From the NCBI GenBank assembly GCA_001779455.1, contig MFKE01000019.1, positions 1 to 33,177 of the forward strand: a DNA stretch of 33,177 nucleotides, read 5' to 3'. Below are positions 14,892 through 20,824 of this stretch, in pieces. Under the pieces are notes generated by a model that worked only from the letters and a program-made list of their open reading frames with translations, had not been told where the DNA came from and did no database searches. The position numbers and the translations under genes are program-made. The stretch is from Candidatus Gottesmanbacteria bacterium RIFOXYB1_FULL_47_11. Lineage in GTDB: Bacteria > Patescibacteriota > Microgenomatia > UBA10105 > UBA927. Within the stretch, counting starts at the first letter, position 1. The number at the start of each line of letters is the position of its first letter.

Positions 14892-15548
14892 ATGAAAAAA
14901 GCATCAGTTGTCATGTCGGTTATTACCATACTGGCGTTGCCGGGTATAATTTTTGCTCAGGGTCAAGGCGCACAAGGGCAGGGCACATCTACTCTGCAGG
15001 GATATCAGGTGCAAAACCAAAATCAGGTGATCACACAAAATCAAGGTGAAGACACACAGCTACAGGTAGCTACTCAGGAACAGGAAAGCCTTGGCGACGG
15101 ACAAGGAGAAGGATTACAAATCCGCAACCAAAACGCTATTGAAAATATGAGCACGGTCGCAGCCCAGGTGCAACAGCTGTTACAGGTGAGAACAACCGGT
15201 GGAATCGGGGAACAGGTTCGACAAATCGCTCAGGAACAGAATCAGGCTCAGACACAGATTCAGAATCAATTAAACAAACTCGAATCTAAAGGCAAAATGG
15301 CCAGATTTCTAAGCGGGACTGATTACGGCGCTGTTAAAAATCTGAAAGCACAGCTTGTACAAAATCAGGTAAGAATTGATCAGCTGACGGAGTTGCAGAA
15401 CCAGCTTGTCAATCAGGGAGATATCACGATGGTTCAGGAAACAATCCAGGCCCTGATTGCGGAAAACACATCCTTACAGGAACGGATTACCTCAGAAGAG
15501 GGGACCAAAAGCATGTTCGGGTGGCTGTTCAGATTCTTTGCCAGATAA
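14892..15548 (+). CDS. Gln-rich exported protein
   Basis: The 218-residue protein starts with a signal peptide (cleavage near GIIFAQG, residue 22). The first third of the mature protein is low-complexity Gln, Gly, Asn and Thr (GQGAQGQGTSTLQGYQ, then QNQNQVITQNQGED). A long coiled-coil part follows with Gln at many positions (AAQVQQLLQVR, EQNQAQTQIQNQLNKL, LTELQNQLVNQGD). The end, KSMFGWLFRFFAR, is a hydrophobic, basic helix that may touch the membrane. I do not know a function. A ribosome binding site TTGGAGG precedes the ATG by 7-8 nt. The gene is 16 nt after the preceding membrane protein gene, so it is probably controlled by the ECF sigma factor. Confidence 0.7.
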   Translation: MKKASVVMSVITILALPGIIFAQGQGAQGQGTSTLQGYQVQNQNQVITQNQGEDTQLQVATQEQESLGDGQGEGLQIRNQNAIENMSTVAAQVQQLLQVRTTGGIGEQVRQIAQEQNQAQTQIQNQLNKLESKGKMARFLSGTDYGAVKNLKAQLVQNQVRIDQLTELQNQLVNQGDITMVQETIQALIAENTSLQERITSEEGTKSMFGWLFRFFAR

Positions 15549-15563
15549 CCAAGAAGGTACTTC

Positions 15564-15593
15564 TTGACAATATATTAGCATATGCTAATATAT
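15564..15593 (+). promoter_or_regulatory. arsR promoter with a perfect 24-bp palindromic operator
   Basis: TTGACA (15564-15569) lies 16 nt before TAATAT (15586-15591). A perfect palindrome spans 15570-15593, centred on GCATATGC (15578-15585), and covers the spacer and the -10. This is the expected site for autorepression by the ArsR-family protein encoded 5 nt downstream. Confidence 0.8.
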
Positions 15594-15597
15594 ATAC

Positions 15598-15864
15598 ATG
15601 TCATGCAATATATATTCCGCGTTAGGGAATGAAGTCCGGGCGAAATTACTTCTTTGTCTTGCCCGAAAACCCAAAAACGTAACAGAGATGATCCATACGT
15701 GCGGCTTAGCTCAATCGGCGGTTTCCCAGCATTTGGCAAAATTAAAATCGGCAAAATTAGTAGAAACGAAAAAAGAAGGCAAAGAGATTTTGTATTCAAT
15801 TAAATATAAAAAAGCAGCGGAAATCAGCCGGTTGCTCCGGTTATTACAAAAGGAGGTTCTATGA
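15598..15864 (+). CDS. ArsR-family transcriptional repressor
   Basis: The protein has 88 residues and a winged helix-turn-helix of the ArsR/SmtB type: ALGNEVRAKLLLCLARKPKNVTEM, then the recognition helix region GLAQSAVSQHLAKLKSAKLV, then the wing KKEGKEILYSIK. Such repressors leave DNA when they bind a metal or when a thiol pair is oxidised. The classic ELCVCDL metal box is absent; the matching place reads MIHTCGLAQ. Only three or four Cys are present (C3, and those in LCLA and HTCG), so sensing could be redox-based. The operator overlaps the promoter, and the -10 ends 6 nt before the ATG, so the mRNA is predicted to be leaderless. The gene overlaps the glutaredoxin gene as ATGA. Confidence 0.85.
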   Translation: MSCNIYSALGNEVRAKLLLCLARKPKNVTEMIHTCGLAQSAVSQHLAKLKSAKLVETKKEGKEILYSIKYKKAAEISRLLRLLQKEVL

Positions 15865-16115
15865 ACTATGTAAAAGTTAAAGTGTATGCGACAACGACAT
15901 GCCCGTATTGCACCATGATAGCCGACTGGCTGACGGATAAAAAGGTTGCGTTTGAGAAAATTCTGGTTGATCAGGATCAGAAAGCAGCAATCGATATGGT
16001 CCGGCGGACCGGACAAATGGGTGTGCCGGTGACGGAAATAGTATTGAAAGACGGAAAATCGGAGTTTATCATCGGTTTTAATCAACCGCAACTGGCATAT
16101 CTGTTGGGCGTATAA
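15861..16115 (+). CDS. Glutaredoxin-like protein
   Basis: This 84-residue protein is a small thioredoxin-fold redox protein. It has the active-site motif CPYC (C14-C17) and the cis-Pro loop GVPV (P56 in QMGVPVTEI), and is close to NrdH/glutaredoxin-type proteins. There is no signal peptide, so it acts in the cytoplasm and may reduce ribonucleotide reductase or other disulfides. It is co-transcribed with the ArsR repressor: the start overlaps the repressor stop (ATGA), and AGGAGG lies 5 nt upstream of the ATG. The pair suggests that the ArsR protein controls this thiol protein in response to oxidation or metal. Confidence 0.87.
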   Translation: MNYVKVKVYATTTCPYCTMIADWLTDKKVAFEKILVDQDQKAAIDMVRRTGQMGVPVTEIVLKDGKSEFIIGFNQPQLAYLLGV

Positions 16116-16136
16116 AATTTATGAAAGAAATATGTC

Positions 16137-16164
16137 TTGATTACTATATAAATAGTATTATAAT
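16137..16164 (+). promoter_or_regulatory. Promoter of the small membrane protein/excalibur pair
   Basis: TTGATT (16137-16142), a 16-nt spacer and TATAAT (16159-16164) form a good promoter. The -10 ends 6 nt before the ATG at 16171, so the transcript would begin at the start codon. Confidence 0.65.
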
Positions 16165-16170
16165 TAAATT

Positions 16171-16263
16171 ATGCAAAAACTACGGGGAAACAAAACGGTC
16201 CGTTTGGCCGTAATTATTATTTTGATCCTGGTCGTTTCCTACATGTTGTATTCAATGTGGTAA
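16171..16263 (+). CDS. Short single-helix membrane peptide (30 residues)
   Basis: This short frame encodes a basic N-terminus (MQKLRGNKTVR) followed by a hydrophobic helix (LAVIIILILVVSYMLYSMW). It looks like a single-pass small membrane protein. Support comes from its position: a well-formed promoter ends exactly at its start codon, and the stop is only 3 nt before the next start, so it would be the first gene of a two-gene operon with the excalibur protein. I do not recognise a family, and a peptide this short could instead be a leader that couples translation to the downstream gene. Confidence 0.6.
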   Translation: MQKLRGNKTVRLAVIIILILVVSYMLYSMW

Positions 16264-16266
16264 TCT

Positions 16267-16710
16267 ATGGCGATCCCGAAATTTAAACCGCTTGCAAATG
16301 CCGGTGAGGGCACGAAAAAAGTTGCCAAACCCATCCTCATGGTAATTATCGCAATTTTGCTGGGGGCCTTTGGGCTGGAGGCAACGAACAATGACTGGGA
16401 TATAGGCAAAATATTGACCGGTACTCCGGTATCTGAAGCCGAAATACTGCGGGATGAAAAGGGAAATCTGAAGCAGGACGCGGCAGGCAATTTTATTACC
16501 AGGATCATGCGTGATAAAGAGGGTAATATCGTAAAAGATAACTCATCCGGAGGAAAATATACGGATGAGTATAACTGCGATGATTTTACGACGCAGCCGG
16601 AGGCGCAGAAATTTTATGACAAGGCAGGCGGAGTGAGTCAGGATACGAACAGACTTGACGGGGATAAAGACGGTATCGCCTGTGAAAGCTTACCACAAGG
16701 CGCGCAATAA
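16267..16710 (+). CDS. Excalibur calcium-binding domain protein, membrane anchored
   Basis: The protein has 147 residues. A basic N-terminus leads to a membrane helix (about 22-38), a charged linker with two similar units (LRDEKGNLKQDAAGNFI and MRDKEGNIVKDNS), and a C-terminal excalibur domain from about residue 100. The domain is recognised by YNCDDF (102-107) and by a calcium loop with D131, D133, D135 and C139-E140 (LDGDKDGIACE). C104 and C139 probably form a disulfide. Excalibur domains occur on bacterial surface proteins and bind calcium. The gene follows the 30-residue membrane peptide after 3 nt and shares its promoter. Confidence 0.82.
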   Translation: MAIPKFKPLANAGEGTKKVAKPILMVIIAILLGAFGLEATNNDWDIGKILTGTPVSEAEILRDEKGNLKQDAAGNFITRIMRDKEGNIVKDNSSGGKYTDEYNCDDFTTQPEAQKFYDKAGGVSQDTNRLDGDKDGIACESLPQGAQ

Positions 16711-16745
16711 CAATCTTTAAAATTTCATCTGTGATTTTTGCCGCC

Positions 16746-17075
16746 TCAGGAGAGGCGTGATACCATTTCATCTTCCAGCGAGTACCATTTCTGGGTTGTA
16801 TTTTCCAGGAAGCGGTAATGGAGTATATAAGCAATAAATAATACGATAAGAGGAGCGGCAATAATCAGAAGTCTCGGGTTTTGTGCAACTATGGTGATAA
16901 ATGACGCTATCGACATGACTAATCCGACAAAGATGGTAACCAGAAGGTGAATAAGCCGCTCGTGCTGAATGCGCGCAATCATGTTCCGGTGATGATCCAA
17001 TATCCTTCCCCAATCAGCGTTTGACTCTTTTTCTAAAAGTATTTTTCGAATAGCATCGTCATGTGTTTTGAACAT
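16746..17075 (-). CDS. Small two-helix membrane protein
   Basis: I do not recognise this 109-residue protein. It has a polar, probably helical N-terminal half (THDDAIRKILLEKESNADWGRILDHHRN), then two membrane helices (about 43-65 and 69-87) and a short tail. I chose the ATG at 17075 rather than 17081: TGC TATCAT on the minus strand (17090 to 17082) ends 6 nt before 17075, the same spacing seen at other leaderless starts in this window. The other start would touch the -10 box. The gene lies downstream of the cohesin gene on the same strand but has its own promoter. Confidence 0.6.
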   Translation of the reverse strand: MFKTHDDAIRKILLEKESNADWGRILDHHRNMIARIQHERLIHLLVTIFVGLVMSIASFITIVAQNPRLLIIAAPLIVLFIAYILHYRFLENTTQKWYSLEDEMVSRLS

Positions 17076-17120
17076 ATACATATGATAGCACTAGGAATTC
17101 CTTTCGCAGAAGGCAAGAGG

Positions 17121-18050
17121 TTAGTCACAGAACTGCTGCTTACATTTAGTTATCCAAAGTGTTTGCTGTGCAGGGGGTAAATTAAGGTCCGTTATTATAG
17201 TGTTGCATTGAGCTTCACATGTCTTCGGATTTTTGTTAATTTGATTACAAGCCGTGAGACAATTGGCCAATATTTTTACATTCTCCTGAAATGGGATACA
17301 TGATTGCGCGCACTCGAGTTTCGTTTGCCTTGGTGTATTTGTGGGCGCATTTGGGGTAATCGGAGGCGTAGGAGTGCTTGTTGTAGCTGGCGTGATAGTC
17401 CCCGTGACCTGGGTTACCCCGGTGATCGTCGCATTGTGTTTACCCGCAAGTGCGTTTCCCGTTGTCCCTTTGACTGTGACCGTGGAATCATTCGTAAATC
17501 TGATCATCGAGTCTCCTGCGGTTTTTACTTTGATACGGATGATAGCAACATTTGCCGTGCCATTAAACGGCGCTGTGATTGGAGTTGTTAGGATCGCAGT
17601 TATCTTCCCGTTATCGGTTGACGGCTCCTGTAGTGCATTCTGGAACTTTGGCCCTTTGGTAAATCGTACGATTTCTATGGCATTTTTATTGTATGTCATA
17701 TCCAAGTGTACGGAGGTAACTAATTTGGTGTTTGTATTTACGGATATAGCGATGTTTTTTTCCTGTCCGATTTCTACAGTATTGGTAGAGGGGAGGAGCG
17801 ATAATACCGGTCCGGTATTACTTGCCCTGGAGCGGATGTCCCCCTGTTGGCTGAGCGCGAACATGCTTGCAGCAAGGCCGCCAAGAAGTAAAAATCCCGC
17901 AATAATCATAAGAAGATTTTTGGTTTTTGGCTTGTGTGATGGAGTGTAATCGGGCCCAACAGGCTCCTGTGGAGTAGGCGGAATCCCAGAAGAAACTGGC
18001 GAATCGAGGTCATTTATTTTCGGAACAGTTGAGGCATCTACTTTATCCAT
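17121..18050 (-). CDS. Membrane-anchored cohesin-like protein with a Cys-rich C-terminal domain
   Basis: The 309-residue protein has a Pro-rich cytoplasmic tail (1-44), one membrane helix (45-66), a cohesin-like beta-sandwich (about 81-211), a Thr/Pro linker (214-244) and a Cys-rich end (245-309). The cohesin part opens VLSLLPSTNTVEIGQE and continues through VHLDMTYNKNAIEI and VAIIRIKVKTAGDS, typical for strands of this fold. Cohesins bind the dockerin modules of secreted enzymes. Three proteins with dockerin-like ends are encoded directly upstream on the same strand (18100-22087), so this is their likely surface receptor. The last domain has eight Cys in CX3C, CX3C, CX3C and CX4C pairs (C247 to C308), probably disulfide-linked. 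TAGTAT ends 6 nt before the ATG, suggesting a leaderless mRNA. Confidence 0.78.
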   Translation of the reverse strand: MDKVDASTVPKINDLDSPVSSGIPPTPQEPVGPDYTPSHKPKTKNLLMIIAGFLLLGGLAASMFALSQQGDIRSRASNTGPVLSLLPSTNTVEIGQEKNIAISVNTNTKLVTSVHLDMTYNKNAIEIVRFTKGPKFQNALQEPSTDNGKITAILTTPITAPFNGTANVAIIRIKVKTAGDSMIRFTNDSTVTVKGTTGNALAGKHNATITGVTQVTGTITPATTSTPTPPITPNAPTNTPRQTKLECAQSCIPFQENVKILANCLTACNQINKNPKTCEAQCNTIITDLNLPPAQQTLWITKCKQQFCD

Positions 18051-18099
18051 GTGTCTATACTATTTGTATATAGTTTTTGTATGTATGTCAAGGCGGGGT

Positions 18100-18288
18100 C
18101 TACACCCCAAAGTTGCCAACCAGCGCATTGTAATCAAACTCATCCACTTTGCCATTTTTTATAATATCTGCCTTGATCCATCCGGGAGAACCGGTTTTCC
18201 CAAAGTCGCCAACCAGCACGTTGTAATCAAACTCATTCACCTGGTTGTCCGGTGTATCTCCTTCGTCCGTCAGATCCGCAATGTTGCC
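18100..18288 (-). repeat. Dockerin-module repeat, copy 1 (esterase)
   Basis: Encodes residues 309-370 of the esterase. Over about 170 nt it matches copies 2 and 3 almost base for base, for example the run beginning ACCAGCGCATTGTAATCAAA on the plus strand. Confidence 0.85.
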
Positions 18289-19212
18289 GGCGGGAGAAGA
18301 AGTAGGGATAGGGGTAGTGGTAGGAGAGCCAACGGTGAAATATTGGTTAAGGTAAGCCATAATGGCTGTTTGGACAGTGGGTTCTAATAAAACTTGATAG
18401 ATACCGAAATGATCTCGTCCGGGCAGCATGATAAGCCGGGCAGGGATGTTGACTTCTTGAAGCATTTCATACATCCATTCTGATTGAACAGGTAAAGCTG
18501 TGATGTCCGCATCCCCATGTACAAGCAAGAAAGGGCCGTCGTCGCTTGAAATGTGGGTAACAGCAGAAAATTCATTCACATAATTTTGATTTCCTCCCAG
18601 AGAGTAAGAGGTAGGGTTAAAGCTGCCGAGTAAGTTTGGGTCGGTAAAATCATACGCTCCGGAAACAACGATAGTCCCCTGGGGTTTACTTGAGTAGGAT
18701 GGAAGGCCATACGCAGGATTTCTCGTATCATTTCTTGTGCCGACAACGGAAGCCAAGCTAGCACCGGCGGATACGCCGGCGACGATAATACGGTTAGGAT
18801 CAATGCGGTACGTCTCTGCATGTTGTTTCAGCCAGCGGATAACATATTGCGCGTCATCCAGCAGGTCCGGATACTTATGGTCGGGGGCAAGTCGATAGTC
18901 AGCAGAAGCGACATTATACCCGTGTGGGGTGACAAGCTCGCAAAGAGACGGAAATCCATCTTTTCTGGATCCTGCCCGCAGTCCGCCACCGTGAAAAAAT
19001 GCTATCGTTGGGCGTTGCATATTAGAATTATTTTTGGGTAAGCAGATATCAATTTTGAGCTCAAGGTTTTCTATGGTTTTATAGGTTAGGTCGAGTCTGG
19101 TGTTGTAGTTCGTTTCGGCGGCATAGGTTGATCGGGCGGCAATGAGACAAAGTATGACGACCGCATTAATTATCACAATATTTTTTATCTGATACCGATT
19201 TATATTGGACAT
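18100..19212 (-). CDS. Secreted alpha/beta-hydrolase (esterase) with a C-terminal dockerin-like module
   Basis: The 370-residue protein has a signal peptide (cleavage near STYA, residue 31) and an alpha/beta-hydrolase domain of the HSL/BD-FAE type. The oxyanion motif is HGGG (74-77), the nucleophile elbow GVSAG (S148), and the acid and base are D235 in HGDADI and H268 in GRDHFG. Such enzymes remove acyl groups from polysaccharides or small esters. After a Pro/Thr linker, residues 309-370 form a dockerin-like module of two EF-hand-type units: one around VNEFDYNVLVGDFG, the other DIIKNGKVDEFD followed by YNALVGNFG. The module is nearly identical at the DNA level to those of the next two genes. 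The likely partner is the cohesin-like protein encoded downstream. Confidence 0.85.
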   Translation of the reverse strand: MSNINRYQIKNIVIINAVVILCLIAARSTYAAETNYNTRLDLTYKTIENLELKIDICLPKNNSNMQRPTIAFFHGGGLRAGSRKDGFPSLCELVTPHGYNVASADYRLAPDHKYPDLLDDAQYVIRWLKQHAETYRIDPNRIIVAGVSAGASLASVVGTRNDTRNPAYGLPSYSSKPQGTIVVSGAYDFTDPNLLGSFNPTSYSLGGNQNYVNEFSAVTHISSDDGPFLLVHGDADITALPVQSEWMYEMLQEVNIPARLIMLPGRDHFGIYQVLLEPTVQTAIMAYLNQYFTVGSPTTTPIPTSSPAGNIADLTDEGDTPDNQVNEFDYNVLVGDFGKTGSPGWIKADIIKNGKVDEFDYNALVGNFGV

Positions 19213-19229
19213 AAGAACGTTATTTAGTG

Positions 19230-19418
19230 TTATTTTCCTATCTCTCCTACCAGCGCATTGTAATCAAACTCATCCACTTTGCCGTTTTTAATAATATCTG
19301 CCTTGATCCACCCGGGAGTACCGGTTTTCCCAAAGTCGCCAACCAACACATTATAGTCATACTCATTCACTTGGTTGCCCGGTGTATCTCCTTCGTTTGT
19401 GAGGTCGGCAGGGTTGCC
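19230..19418 (-). repeat. Dockerin-module repeat, copy 2 (glycosidase-like)
   Basis: Encodes residues 401-462. It begins with the same ACCAGCGCATTGTAATCAAA run as copy 1, then differs at scattered, mostly synonymous positions. Confidence 0.85.
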
Positions 19419-20618
19419 GGTGGGAGGGGGAGACGGGGTGACGGAGACGGAATAATTGGCAAGGATATAGTTATAGATATCTCCTTTTGTACCATCCGGT
19501 TTAATCATCCAAAAGCCATGGCAATCCGCGGGTTTTGTGGGGGGTTTTACTGAACACGCCTGGTCAAATAGGGTCCAAAGGTTTAGTCTGACCACCTTCC
19601 AGTCCATGGCAGCCTTGATTGCAGCTTCAGCGCTCTCAATGTTGACATCAGTGCGGTCTGTCATTTCCGGGTAGCCGATTTCTCCGATCATGACATTTTT
19701 TCCGCCGGGGAAATCCGGGTGATCCGGTGCTTTTTCGGCAATATAATTAAGGGCTTTTATCATGCTTTGCCGTGCCTGATCTGTAGACATAGGACCATAG
19801 GTTTCGTATGCACTGTAGGCAACAATATCGCACTCTGCGTATGGAATCACATCATTGGCAGAAGATGTTTTACCCCGCATTGCCCGGGATAGAACGCGGG
19901 CGATTTCGCAGGTGAGATATACTTTCATTCCACTTTCCGGGACTTCGGTTTTGGCGTCCCGGATTGCGCGGGCATACATATTTAAGAATTCAATTGCGTG
20001 CTCAACGTTACTTTGGGGAACATCAGAGTCATCACAGTCATTACCGGCTTGGCCTAAAGCGCAGCCGCCTTGAACTAACCGGTTATCCAGTTCGTTAACC
20101 GGAGCAATATAGAACGTTTTCCCTGACCCGCGGAATCGTGTCAACAGGTATTTGATGGCGTCTTTGACCTCAGTGTATGTTGAATTTATCTCTGCCTGTG
20201 TGTATGGAGTGGTTTTTATATGAATTGATGATTGCTGTATTGAAGTTTTTTTTACTGCTTCAATATACAGCGTAAAATACTTAATCGGTTTCGTCAGCAC
20301 CGCCTGAAATTGAGGGAGTTGCATCATGCTTTTCATGTCGGATACATTGAGTTTACCGTCTTGGCAGTATTGATCAGCCTGGTGGTAGCATCCCCCGCCC
20401 GTAGAACACAAACTCCCCGGGATCATGATCAGTTCAAGGCCGGCAAAGCCCAGTTCTCTGGTTTTTTGTGCACCATACTGCATAAAATCGCCTTGCGCGG
20501 TACGGTCGGGGTATTCTCCGCATGAGTTTGTTACTCCAAGACGTTCGTCGATGGCAGCAGCATATACTTTGGAGGTTAACAAGGGAATCAATACAAGGAA
20601 GAGAAATATTTTTTTCAT
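19230..20618 (-). CDS. Secreted glycosidase-like protein (clan GH-A type) with a C-terminal dockerin-like module
   Basis: The 462-residue protein has a signal peptide (cleavage near KVYA, residue 20), a barrel-type domain (about 24-392), a short Pro linker (SVTPSPPPT) and a dockerin-like module (401-462). The domain starts DERLGVTNSCGEYPDRT. Two sites fit a retaining GH-A enzyme: IAPVNELD with N175-E176 as acid/base, and IGEIGYPE with E313 as nucleophile. I could not assign a GH family. Several Cys pairs suggest disulfides. The dockerin-like module has two units, VNEYDYNVLVGDFG and KVDEFDYNALVGEIG. It lies 17 nt upstream of the esterase start. TAGAGT ends 7 nt before the ATG, which could be another leaderless start. 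Confidence 0.75.
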   Translation of the reverse strand: MKKIFLFLVLIPLLTSKVYAAAIDERLGVTNSCGEYPDRTAQGDFMQYGAQKTRELGFAGLELIMIPGSLCSTGGGCYHQADQYCQDGKLNVSDMKSMMQLPQFQAVLTKPIKYFTLYIEAVKKTSIQQSSIHIKTTPYTQAEINSTYTEVKDAIKYLLTRFRGSGKTFYIAPVNELDNRLVQGGCALGQAGNDCDDSDVPQSNVEHAIEFLNMYARAIRDAKTEVPESGMKVYLTCEIARVLSRAMRGKTSSANDVIPYAECDIVAYSAYETYGPMSTDQARQSMIKALNYIAEKAPDHPDFPGGKNVMIGEIGYPEMTDRTDVNIESAEAAIKAAMDWKVVRLNLWTLFDQACSVKPPTKPADCHGFWMIKPDGTKGDIYNYILANYSVSVTPSPPPTGNPADLTNEGDTPGNQVNEYDYNVLVGDFGKTGTPGWIKADIIKNGKVDEFDYNALVGEIGK

Positions 20619-20635
20619 TATATCTACTCTATCAC

Positions 20636-20824
20636 TTATCTATAAAAATCTCCTACCAGCGCATTATAATCAAACTCATCTACTTTGCCGTTTTTAATAA
20701 TATCCGCCTTGATCCATCCGGGAGCACCGATTTTTCCAAAGTGTTCTGCTAGGACATTGTAATCAAATTCATTCACCTGGTTACCTGGCATATCTCCTTC
20801 ATCTGTCAGATCCGCAATGTTGCC
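20636..20824 (-). repeat. Dockerin-module repeat, copy 3 (glycosidase-like paralogue)
   Basis: Encodes the last 62 residues. It is slightly more diverged: the first unit ends LAEHFGKIGAPGW instead of LVGDFGKTGSPGW, and the module ends GDFYR. Confidence 0.85.

Noticed and set aside
18100..20824. Repeated 170-nt segments considered as a CRISPR array or insertion-sequence ends
   Set aside because: The three copies are about 1.1-1.4 kb apart, lie in frame at the 3' ends of genes and encode a dockerin-like module; there are no spacers, transposase or inverted ends.
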